Below, one piece after another: positions 1 to 5,584 of a stretch of DNA of 5,584 nt; positions within the stretch are counted from its first letter, which is position 1; each line of letters opens with the position of its first letter. The notes beneath the pieces are model-generated. The model made no database searches and was not told the origin of the DNA. It saw nothing but the letters and a program-made list of their open reading frames with translations. The stretch is taken from the NCBI GenBank assembly GCA_029882675.1, contig JAOUKJ010000304.1:1-5584 (forward strand), read 5' to 3'. Made by a program: the position numbers and the translations under genes. The stretch comes from Cyclobacteriaceae bacterium (lineage in GTDB: Bacteria; Bacteroidota; Bacteroidia; Cytophagales; Cyclobacteriaceae).

Positions 1-1
1 T

Positions 2-223
2 GATAGCTTTGCAGGAAGAATAGGCTATTTCATGGAAAATGAAACAAAGGGCAACCGGAAATACTTAACCATGGGTTTGGGGCTAAGATATCAAATGTTT
101 GGGATAGACTTTGCCTACCTTGTACCGCGGGAAAAAGATCACCCACTGGCCGAAACACTCAGGTTTACACTGGCTATCAATTTTGAAGATACCTCTGCTA
201 ATGACGAGACAGTAGTAGAATAA
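2..223 (+). CDS. porV: Type IX secretion system outer-membrane protein PorV (LptO), C-terminal fragment
   Basis: Only the last 73 codons are visible. The frame is open to the left edge, so the true start lies outside the window, and the ATG at 32 is an internal methionine. PorV is an outer-membrane beta-barrel of the type IX secretion system. It shuttles or anchors cargo proteins together with the PorU sortase during their release and attachment to the cell surface. The visible part alternates short beta-strand-like segments (GLGLRYQMFGIDFAYLVP, then HPLAETLRFTLAINF), which matches the closing strands of this family, including the Pro-Leu-(Ala/Ser)-x-Thr-Leu-Arg-Phe signature. After the last strand, which ends in Phe, there is an acidic tail of about a dozen residues (EDTSANDETVVE). 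Barrels often end at the terminal Phe, so this tail is a small oddity. The stop codon overlaps the next gene's ATG by one base. In many relatives porU lies just upstream, but that cannot be seen here. Identification rests on family memory of a short fragment. Confidence 0.78.
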   Translation, partial: DSFAGRIGYFMENETKGNRKYLTMGLGLRYQMFGIDFAYLVPREKDHPLAETLRFTLAINFEDTSANDETVVE

Positions 224-1488
224 TGCTTAACAGAGTTACGCCGCCCCCATTTAAACTTATTGATTCCCTGGAAATACAACAACCGGAAAAGGTTGATTTG
301 GGAAATGATTGTCCTTTTTATTTTATCAATAAAGGAGATCAGCATGTAATCAATTTGGAGCTGGTTTTTGAAGCGGGTAAATGGCAGGAAAAATCACCGG
401 GATTGTCGTTTTTTACCGCAAAAATGCTGAAAAGAGGAACAACCAGGTATTCATCCGCTGCCATTAATGAGTACTTTGAGCAATATGGGGCTTTTACAGA
501 GTTTTCTTCAGGTAATGACCGGCTTTCACTGACAGTATATGTATTGAATGAACACCTTGAAAATATACTGGCATTGCTGGTTCATTTAATAACTGATTCG
601 GTTTTTAGCCAGGAGGAACTGGAGAAAGAAAAGAAAATACAGCTTAGCAATTTACAGGTTAATTTAAAAAAGACTTCTTTCCTTGCCGACAGGTTATTTA
701 AAGAGCGCTTGTTTGGGGCAGATTACCCATACGGGTACAACATCCAGGAATCTGATATTGATGCGTTGGAACGGGCTGCACTGTTTGATTTTCTTAAAGG
801 AAACATCAAGGGCGCGCCCTTTGTGGTTATCGCGAGTGGAGTGGTTTCCTCCAGAGAGTGTGATATGATCCAAAAATATCTGGGGAGTGTAGAAGTAAAT
901 GATGAAGTGAAGTCAGCCAGTCATAAGTTTGTCAGTGACTTTACACCTGTATATCAGGAACTTGATGAGGCTGTTCAAACTTCGATTCGTATAGGTTCGC
1001 ATATGCCTGGACGCAATCACCCCGATGTTCATAAGATATCTGTGGTGAATGAAATTTTGGGTGGCTATTTTGGATCCAGGCTAATGAAAAACCTGCGGGA
1101 AGAAAAAGGGTATACCTATGGGGTGTATAGTAGAATTGTGCATATGGGACACCAGTCATACCTTAATATTGGTGCGGATGTGATCAAGGAAAGCCGAGAG
1201 GATGCTATTGCGGAAGTATTTCGGGAAATGGAAAACCTGTCAGAAAACGGCATTGAGGAAGATGAACTCGCACTGGTGAAGAATTTTATGATTGGAAGTT
1301 TTCTCACATCCATCGATTCGCCCTTCGCCCTGGCTTCACTTTTCAAACTCCTGTATTTCAATGGACTTTCGTACGACTTCTTCAGTGAAAAGGTCAAAGC
1401 AATAAAAAATATTTCAGCAGGAGATGTCAAACAAGTGGCCTCACAATATTTTGCGCATGATGGGTTGCTGGAAATCAGTGTAGGTTAA
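223..1488 (+). CDS. M16-family (insulinase/pitrilysin-like) protein lacking the zinc-binding motif
   Basis: The protein has 421 residues, normal for a single M16B subunit with two homologous domains (roughly residues 15-215 and 235-421). The N-terminal domain keeps the fold landmarks but not the zinc site. Where active members have HxxEH, this protein has F63-F-T-A66-K67 within PGLSFFTAKMLKRGTT, and the expected downstream Glu ligand falls near Asn143. The C-terminal domain keeps the strongly conserved stretch NLREEKGYTYGVYS, with Arg292 and Tyr299 seven residues apart like the substrate-binding Arg/Tyr pair of insulin-degrading enzyme. In known two-subunit M16 peptidases one chain carries zinc and the other carries Arg/Tyr; by inference this is the second kind. 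Its HxxEH partner is not in the window. No signal peptide is evident, so it is probably cytoplasmic unless the start is mis-set. The start ATG overlaps the porV stop (TAATG) with no Shine-Dalgarno, suggesting translational coupling. The opening MLNRVTPPPF resembles Bacteroidota family members, supporting this start. It could instead act as a non-proteolytic binding protein. Confidence 0.9.
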   Translation: MLNRVTPPPFKLIDSLEIQQPEKVDLGNDCPFYFINKGDQHVINLELVFEAGKWQEKSPGLSFFTAKMLKRGTTRYSSAAINEYFEQYGAFTEFSSGNDRLSLTVYVLNEHLENILALLVHLITDSVFSQEELEKEKKIQLSNLQVNLKKTSFLADRLFKERLFGADYPYGYNIQESDIDALERAALFDFLKGNIKGAPFVVIASGVVSSRECDMIQKYLGSVEVNDEVKSASHKFVSDFTPVYQELDEAVQTSIRIGSHMPGRNHPDVHKISVVNEILGGYFGSRLMKNLREEKGYTYGVYSRIVHMGHQSYLNIGADVIKESREDAIAEVFREMENLSENGIEEDELALVKNFMIGSFLTSIDSPFALASLFKLLYFNGLSYDFFSEKVKAIKNISAGDVKQVASQYFAHDGLLEISVG

Positions 1489-1523
1489 CTACCTGCAAAA
1501 TATTCCCTGTCCCATAGGGTGAG

Positions 1524-1541
1524 GTGAAGAAAGTGAAGAAA
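1524..1541 (+). repeat. Exact tandem repeat of 9 bases in the M16-GDPD spacer
   Basis: The 9-mer GTGAAGAAA occurs twice, back to back, in the 66-base spacer between the M16 gene and the phosphodiesterase gene, and ends 13 bases before the ATG at 1555. The second copy contains the stop codon (TGA at 1534) that closes the phosphodiesterase frame upstream, so the repeat is not part of that protein. The purine-rich units could by chance resemble a ribosome binding sequence. No function is claimed. Confidence 0.6.
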
Positions 1542-1554
1542 TAAATCAAAGATA

Positions 1555-2433
1555 ATGAAAGGCCGGACTGTTCTTTTTTGTAATTTCATTTTGGTAATAT
1601 TCCTCATGCCCGCTACAGTGTTTGCTCAAGTCGAAATTCAGGGTCATCGGGGAGCCCGCGGGCTCTATCCGGAAAACACTATTCCAGGCTTTTTACATGC
1701 AATCAAGCTTGGCGTAAATACGATTGAGCTTGATGTTGTCATTTCGAAAAACAAAAAAGTGGTGGTGTCACATGATACATGGATCTCAGGGAAGATCTGT
1801 ACAGGTGTCGAAGGAGAGGTGATCAGGCCCGGGGATAAATCATATAACATCTATGAGATGACCTATGATGAAATAAAAAAATGCGACTGTGGCGGCATGG
1901 TAAATCCTGATTTTCCTGAGCAGGTAAAATTGACAGCATATAAACCACTACTTGAGGATGTTATTAAAGCGGTTGAATCATCAGGACTCAATCCGGATAT
2001 TATTTATAATATAGAACTTAAAGCAAGTCCCTCTACAGATAATACGTTTCATCCTCAGCCACACGAGTTTTCCGCGCTCGTCCAACAAGTCATAAAGGAT
2101 GTTCCCAAAAGCAGGATTATAATACAATCATTTGATCCGCGAATATTGACGTATTGGAAAACGACCTATGGCGACTACACACTATCTTTCCTTACGGCCA
2201 GTGTAAAAAGCTGGAAAAGTCAAATTAAAACATTGGGGTTTGATCCGCAGATATACAGTCCTTATTACAAACTCCTCACAAAAAAGGCCGTAGCGGGTTT
2301 ACAAAATCGAGGATTAAAAGTGGTTCCATGGACTGTAAACACCCAAAAGGAGATGCAAGTTCTGTTGGAAATGGGAGTAGATGGATTGATTACTGATTAT
2401 CCTGACCGGGCGATTGAAGTGATTCGTCAGTGA
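1555..2433 (+). CDS. Secreted glycerophosphodiester phosphodiesterase (GDPD family)
   Basis: The 292-residue protein has an N-terminal signal peptide (hydrophobic residues 5-23, likely cleavage after VFA at residue 24), so it should act in the periplasm. Members of this TIM-barrel family hydrolyse glycerophosphodiesters from deacylated phospholipids into glycerol 3-phosphate and an alcohol. The active site is complete: H31-R32 in GHRGARGLYPENT, metal ligands E58 and D60 in IELDV, the second catalytic His in H73-D74, and a third acidic ligand E154 in NIELK. The C-terminal PWTVN and GVDGLITDYPD stretches complete the barrel. Between strands there is an insertion of about 50 residues (75-130) with C82, C110 and C112, which could form a disulfide in the periplasm. 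This insertion is typical of the Bacteroidota subfamily as I recall it. The ATG at 1555 is the first possible start, because an in-frame TGA lies at 1534. No consensus promoter was found in the 66-base spacer, so it may be read through from the M16 gene. The exact substrate is unknown. Confidence 0.93.
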   Translation: MKGRTVLFCNFILVIFLMPATVFAQVEIQGHRGARGLYPENTIPGFLHAIKLGVNTIELDVVISKNKKVVVSHDTWISGKICTGVEGEVIRPGDKSYNIYEMTYDEIKKCDCGGMVNPDFPEQVKLTAYKPLLEDVIKAVESSGLNPDIIYNIELKASPSTDNTFHPQPHEFSALVQQVIKDVPKSRIIIQSFDPRILTYWKTTYGDYTLSFLTASVKSWKSQIKTLGFDPQIYSPYYKLLTKKAVAGLQNRGLKVVPWTVNTQKEMQVLLEMGVDGLITDYPDRAIEVIRQ

Positions 2434-2450
2434 AACATTTTGGCAAATAG

Positions 2451-2481
2451 TTTTATCCCTGTGGATTCTCCTTTATTTTTG
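2451..2481 (+). promoter_or_regulatory. Probable Bacteroidota-type promoter for the PfkB kinase gene
   Basis: A perfect -7 element TAnnTTTG (TATTTTTG, 2474-2481) is preceded at exactly 19 bases by TTTT (2451-2454), a three-of-four match to the -33 element TTTG. The same 19-base spacing is seen in the rpmH promoter. Transcription would begin near 2485-2488, giving a leader of about 25 bases before the GTG start. The region is AT-rich, so a chance match is possible. Confidence 0.55.
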
Positions 2482-2511
2482 CCCCGCATTTAAAATTTAA
2501 AGAACAGTAAA

Positions 2512-3504
2512 GTGAAAAAATACGATGTTTACGGCATAGGCAATGCCCTGGTTGATATTGAGGTTGAGGTCGATGACCAATTCTTCGCAGAAAATGAAAT
2601 TGAAAAAGGATTGATGACGCTGGTAGAGGAAGAAAGGCAGGCCGTATTGCTTAGTGGTATAAATCGGGAAAAAGGCAAGATGCAATGTGGTGGATCTGCG
2701 GCGAATACCATCATCGCGGTGAGCCAGTTTGGTGGGAATAGTTTCTATTCCTGCAAGGTGGCCAACGATGAGGAAGGACAGTTTTACCAAAAAGACCTGA
2801 AAAGTAATGGTGTGGCTAGTAACCTTGAAGGAAGCACTTTGCCAGCAGGTGTCACCGGCAAATGTCTTGTGATGGTTACTCCTGATGCCGAACGAACCAT
2901 GAATACTTTTTTAGGGATAACAGCAGATTTCTCTTCTTCGGAAATTGACGAACTCCGGTTGTGTGAGGCTGAATACCTCTATATTGAAGGATACCTGATT
3001 ACTTCTGAAAATGGCAGAGAGGCAATGAAAAAGGCCAAGAAGGTGGCGGAGGCGAATGGAGTAAAGGTAGCGCTGACCTTTTCGGATCCAAGTATGGTGA
3101 AATATTTTAAGGACGAGATGACTGAAGTTGTAGGAGCCAGTGTTGATCTGTTGTTTTGTAATGAAGAAGAAGCTATGCTTTATACCAATTCTGAAAGCCT
3201 TGAAGAAGCCCGTCAGGAGTTGAAAAAGGTGGCGAAGCATTTTGTGATCACACAAGGTTCCAATGGCGCTGTAATTTACGACGGCGATACATTTATTGAT
3301 ATTGAGCCATATAAAACAAAGGCCCTGGATACCAATGGGGCAGGAGATATGTTTGCAGGCGCTTTTCTGTTTGGAATCACAAACGGACACACCTACGCAG
3401 GTGCAGGTAAGCTGGCCAGCCTGGCTTCTTCCAGGGTAGTGGCACAGTTTGGCCCCAGACTCGAATTGAGCCAGGCCAGAGACGTTCTGAAGGAAATTAA
3501 TTAA
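2512..3504 (+). CDS. PfkB-family carbohydrate/nucleoside kinase, probably adenosine kinase-like
   Basis: The 330-residue protein belongs to the ribokinase/PfkB fold, which transfers phosphate from ATP to the hydroxymethyl group of a sugar or nucleoside. Visible signatures are GIGNALVD near residue 8 (substrate side), CGGSAAN with the double Gly at 60-61 (PfkB signature 1), the nucleotide-side TQGSNGAVIY around 247-256, and DTNGAGDMFAGAF starting at 273 (signature 2), which contains the catalytic base D279. All key residues are present. The GNALVD opening and overall length resemble proteins annotated as adenosine kinase in Bacteroidota, which would place it in purine salvage in the cytoplasm. 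Ribokinase, fructokinase or another specificity cannot be excluded. The start is GTG at 2512: the frame is closed by TAA at 2491 and no ATG lies between, and translation from GTG gives the family's usual MKKYDVYGIGNA opening. It is separated by 77 bases from the phosphodiesterase gene and carries its own probable promoter. No terminator hairpin is visible after it. Confidence 0.92.
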   Translation: MKKYDVYGIGNALVDIEVEVDDQFFAENEIEKGLMTLVEEERQAVLLSGINREKGKMQCGGSAANTIIAVSQFGGNSFYSCKVANDEEGQFYQKDLKSNGVASNLEGSTLPAGVTGKCLVMVTPDAERTMNTFLGITADFSSSEIDELRLCEAEYLYIEGYLITSENGREAMKKAKKVAEANGVKVALTFSDPSMVKYFKDEMTEVVGASVDLLFCNEEEAMLYTNSESLEEARQELKKVAKHFVITQGSNGAVIYDGDTFIDIEPYKTKALDTNGAGDMFAGAFLFGITNGHTYAGAGKLASLASSRVVAQFGPRLELSQARDVLKEIN

Positions 3505-3541
3505 TAAATTCAACAGACTTTTAACAAATAAGTGCATTCAA

Positions 3542-3572
3542 TTTGTATATATTAAAAAGGTCACTAAATTTG
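3542..3572 (+). promoter_or_regulatory. Strong consensus Bacteroidota promoter for the rpmH-rnpA unit
   Basis: TTTG (3542-3545), a 19-base spacer and TAAATTTG (3565-3572) match the Bacteroidota primary sigma consensus TTTG-N19-TAnnTTTG at every defined position. Transcription would begin around 3576-3580, giving a leader of about 40 bases before rpmH. A perfect promoter fits a highly expressed ribosomal protein gene and lies in the longest intergenic gap of the window (3505-3620). Confidence 0.8.
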
Positions 3573-3620
3573 CAGCCCTGTTTTGATGGGACACAAAAAT
3601 AAAAAGTAAAAAACAAGCAG

Positions 3621-3776
3621 ATGAAAAGAACATTTCAACCTTCCCGTAGAAAAAGAACGAACAAACACGGATTCAAAGCAAGAATGGCATCAGTAAGTGG
3701 AAGGGCTGTATTAGCAAGAAGGAGAGCTAAAGGAAGAAAAAAGCTAACAGTTTCTGACGAAAAGCCACACAAATAA
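3621..3776 (+). CDS. rpmH: Large-subunit ribosomal protein L34 (bL34)
   Basis: This short gene encodes 51 residues. The opening MKRTFQPSRRKRTNKHGF and the later GRAVLARRRAKGRKKLTVS are diagnostic of bL34, a small, very basic protein bound to 23S rRNA in the large ribosomal subunit. Length and sequence are normal for Bacteroidota. The upstream sequence is A-rich (AAAAAACAAGCAG) without a Shine-Dalgarno, usual in this phylum. It lies about 40 bases downstream of a consensus promoter and 31 bases before rnpA, the pairing seen in most bacteria. The codons are dominated by AGA/CGT for Arg and AAA for Lys. No defect is seen. Confidence 0.98.
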   Translation: MKRTFQPSRRKRTNKHGFKARMASVSGRAVLARRRAKGRKKLTVSDEKPHK

Positions 3777-3807
3777 TTTTACGGGACCGGTTGCTTAATT
3801 ATGCAAT

Positions 3808-4164
3808 ATGGCGCCCTTTACATTTAAGAAATCAGAAAGACTTACCGGCAAGAAGACCATTGAAAGGTTATTCGCTGACGGTGGGTCTTTTTTTATTTTT
3901 CCCTTTAAGGTCTTTTATATTCCCAATAGCGAAGCGCCTCATAACAGAATACTCTTTTCTGTCCCAAAAAGAAATTTCAAAAAAGCTACAGACCGTAATT
4001 TAATTAAGAGGCGATCCAAAGAAATTTACCGACTAAATAAGTTTTCAAACAAGGATGGTAAAAAATTTGATGTAATTTTCGTATTCGTAGGAAAAGAAAT
4101 ATTATCTTACTCCTCCATTGAGAAAAAACTTTTGCAGGCGCTTCAACGTTTTAGTGAGATATAG
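3808..4164 (+). CDS. rnpA: Ribonuclease P protein component
   Basis: The 118-residue basic protein is the protein subunit of RNase P. It binds the RNA subunit and helps position precursor tRNA for 5' leader removal in the cytoplasm. The family signature is visible as RNLIKRRSKEIYR (residues 63-75), matching RNxxKRxx(R/K)E, preceded by the beta-strand segment FSVPKRNFKKA. The N-terminal FKKSERLTGKKTIERLF and the FPFKVFYI strand also match the family. The length is typical. ATG at 3808 is the first possible start, since TAA at 3796 closes the frame; a second ATG at 3801 is in another frame. It follows rpmH by 31 bases and precedes the S41 peptidase gene by 19, with no promoter in either gap, so it is probably transcribed from the rpmH promoter. 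The coding sequence contains a seven-T run (3888-3894) encoding Phe residues, a possible hot spot for sequencing or replication slippage, but the frame is intact. No yidD or yidC follows directly, unlike in many other phyla. Confidence 0.96.
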   Translation: MAPFTFKKSERLTGKKTIERLFADGGSFFIFPFKVFYIPNSEAPHNRILFSVPKRNFKKATDRNLIKRRSKEIYRLNKFSNKDGKKFDVIFVFVGKEILSYSSIEKKLLQALQRFSEI

Positions 4165-4183
4165 CGGGTTGAACTAAGAAAAA

Positions 4184-5584
4184 ATGAAAAACAAGCTGAG
4201 ATTATTTACCCTTCTGAGTATCCCGGTCATTATACTGGCCTTTGCCTCACCTAATGAGAAATACTTCGAAATAGCTAAGAACCTTGATATTTTTGCAACT
4301 TTATTTAAAGAGGTTAATGCTTATTATGTCGATGAAATTGATCCCGCCGACCTTGTAAAGACAGGGATCGATGCCATGTTGCATTCCCTTGATCCGTATA
4401 CCAGTTATATCCCTGAAGAAGAAATTGAATCGTTTCGAACCATGACAACCGGCCAATATGCCGGTATTGGGGCGATGATCAGCAATATAAAAGGACGTGT
4501 TTTTATCACCATGCCCTATGAAGGATTTGCCGCCCACCGTGCAGGATTAAAAGTGGGCGATGAAATAATTAAAATTGATGAAGTGGACATCGAGGGCACG
4601 TCTGTGTCAACGGTCAGTAAGTTGTTAAAAGGACAGATACGTACTGATGTTTCCCTGATAATTAAAAGAACAGGGGTGAAAGAACCGCTGACTTTCCATT
4701 TAAAGAGGGAAAAAATTGAAATCAGTAATGTGCCTTATTTTGGAATGGTTAATGACCTTACCGGCTATATCAAATTGGAAGACTTTACTGTGGGTGCAGG
4801 TAGGGAAGTAAAAGATGCTCTGCTGGATTTGAAAATGAAGGGCGTCAAAAATATAATTCTCGATTTAAGGGGCAATCCCGGAGGCCTGCTTAGTGAAGCC
4901 GTAAATGTTAGTAATGTTTTTATCCCAAAGGGTAGTGAAGTGGTTTCAACTAAGGGGAAAATAAAGGAATGGAATAAAACATATAAAGCCCTTAATAACC
5001 CGGGCGACATTGAGATACCACTTATTGTGCTTACCGATGAAGGTAGCGCTTCCGCCGCAGAGATTGTTTCCGGTGTCATTCAGGATTACGACCGGGGACT
5101 ATTAGTGGGTAGAAAAACATTTGGGAAAGGTCTTGTGCAAACAACCCGACCGCTCACCTATAATTCACAGCTAAAGGTAACCACGGCAAAATACTATATC
5201 CCAAGTGGTCGGTGTATTCAGGCAATTGATTATTCCCATCGGGATAAGTTTGGCCATGCGGAAAAAATACCGGATTCGCTTCAGATAAAGTTCAAAACGC
5301 AAAATGGGCGTATGGTTTATGATGGTAGTGGCCTGGCGCCCGACGTATCGCTTGATATGGAATATATGGCGCCAATTACTTCCAAACTGGTTTTTAGCGG
5401 GATTATTTTTATGTATGCCAATGAATTTTATGCCACGCATGAGAACATCCCTGCTGCACGTGATTTTAGGCTCACTGATAAAGATTACAGTGCTTTTGTT
5501 GAATGGCTTAAGGATAAGGATTATTCATACATCACTAAAGTGGAGGAGTCAGTGCGTGAATTGGAATCCAGTGCAAAAGCAGAT
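4184..5584 (+). CDS. S41-family C-terminal processing peptidase (CtpA/Prc-like) with PDZ domain, 3' truncated by window edge
   Basis: The frame stays open for 467 codons to the right edge, so the C-terminus is missing; Bacteroidota relatives are usually somewhat longer than 500 residues. An N-terminal signal peptide or membrane anchor (basic KNKLR, then hydrophobic residues 7-21, possible cleavage after AFA) sends it to the periplasm, where such enzymes cut proteins near their C-termini. Domain order: a short N-terminal helical region with LDPYTSYIPEEE (about 67-78), a PDZ domain (about 90-165, including GIGAMI and the AGLKVGDEIIKID loop) that recognises C-terminal tails, then the S41 core (about 180-375). 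The core has DLRGNPGGLL at 227-236. The catalytic Ser is inferred as S290 in GSASAAE, with K315 in FGKG exactly 25 residues later and Q319, the same spacing as the Ser430/Lys455/Gln459 triad of E. coli Prc. The enzyme should be active. It starts 19 bases after rnpA, without a visible promoter, in what looks like one transcription unit. The physiological substrate is unknown. Confidence 0.95.
   Translation, partial: MKNKLRLFTLLSIPVIILAFASPNEKYFEIAKNLDIFATLFKEVNAYYVDEIDPADLVKTGIDAMLHSLDPYTSYIPEEEIESFRTMTTGQYAGIGAMISNIKGRVFITMPYEGFAAHRAGLKVGDEIIKIDEVDIEGTSVSTVSKLLKGQIRTDVSLIIKRTGVKEPLTFHLKREKIEISNVPYFGMVNDLTGYIKLEDFTVGAGREVKDALLDLKMKGVKNIILDLRGNPGGLLSEAVNVSNVFIPKGSEVVSTKGKIKEWNKTYKALNNPGDIEIPLIVLTDEGSASAAEIVSGVIQDYDRGLLVGRKTFGKGLVQTTRPLTYNSQLKVTTAKYYIPSGRCIQAIDYSHRDKFGHAEKIPDSLQIKFKTQNGRMVYDGSGLAPDVSLDMEYMAPITSKLVFSGIIFMYANEFYATHENIPAARDFRLTDKDYSAFVEWLKDKDYSYITKVEESVRELESSAKAD

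Noticed and set aside
1479..1497. Hairpin of seven pairs (one G-U) with a five-base loop, spanning the M16 stop codon
   Set aside because: It is short, has a wobble pair, and is followed by AAAATATT, not a run of T, so it is not a convincing intrinsic terminator.
2911..3537. 208-codon open frame on the minus strand opposite the PfkB kinase gene
   Set aside because: It lies almost entirely antisense to a complete gene with conserved motifs, and its translation shows no recognisable domain. It is a shadow of the kinase codon usage.
3581..3598. Inverted repeat TTTTG...CAAAA in the rpmH leader
   Set aside because: It has only five A/T-rich pairs with an eight-base loop, too weak to call a regulatory structure.
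3881..3900. GGTGGGTC followed by T-rich runs inside rnpA, resembling a terminator or slippery site
   Set aside because: The possible stem is only three pairs, and the T codons encode the expected Phe/Ile strand of RNase P protein with the frame intact on both sides.
3791..4003. 70-codon open frame overlapping the start of rnpA in another frame
   Set aside because: It overlaps the well-supported rnpA gene and its translation matches no known family.
1..5584. Possible undescribed defence, mobile or RNA-based system
   Set aside because: Every stretch longer than 120 bases is covered by a recognised gene, and no repeats array, transposase, integrase, tRNA or unassigned open frame with domain signatures was seen.

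Overview
This window looks like ordinary chromosomal DNA from a Bacteroidota bacterium, probably of the Cytophagia type. The evidence is the tail of a type IX secretion outer-membrane protein (PorV), a Bacteroidota-style M16 peptidase-like protein, promoters of the TTTG-N19-TAnnTTTG type used by the Bacteroidota primary sigma factor, A-rich gene starts without clear Shine-Dalgarno sequences, and the order rpmH-rnpA-S41 peptidase. The genus cannot be fixed from the sequence alone. All recognised genes lie on the + strand and are tightly packed. The longest gene-free gap is 116 bases.

Left part (1-1488): the last 73 codons of porV run in from the left edge. Its stop codon overlaps the ATG of an M16-family protein (TAATG), so the two are probably co-translated. 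The M16 protein has lost the zinc-binding HxxEH motif but keeps the C-terminal Arg/Tyr pair. It therefore looks like the non-catalytic half of a two-subunit M16 peptidase, or a chaperone-like relative.

Middle part (1489-3504): a secreted glycerophosphodiester phosphodiesterase with an intact active site follows after a 66-base spacer that contains an exact 9-base tandem repeat. Next, behind its own probable promoter and with a GTG start, is a PfkB-family sugar/nucleoside kinase, probably adenosine kinase-like.

Right part (3505-5584): a strong consensus promoter drives rpmH (ribosomal protein L34, 51 codons), then rnpA (RNase P protein), then an S41 C-terminal processing peptidase that runs off the right edge. 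Gaps of 31 and 19 bases with no visible promoter or terminator suggest one transcription unit. It links translation and tRNA maturation to a cell-envelope protease.

I found no mobile element, CRISPR array, tRNA, rRNA, toxin-antitoxin pair or defence system, and no evidence for an undescribed system. The most interesting points are the zinc-motif-less M16 protein coupled to porV, the clean promoter pair, and a seven-codon reading frame in the rpmH leader.
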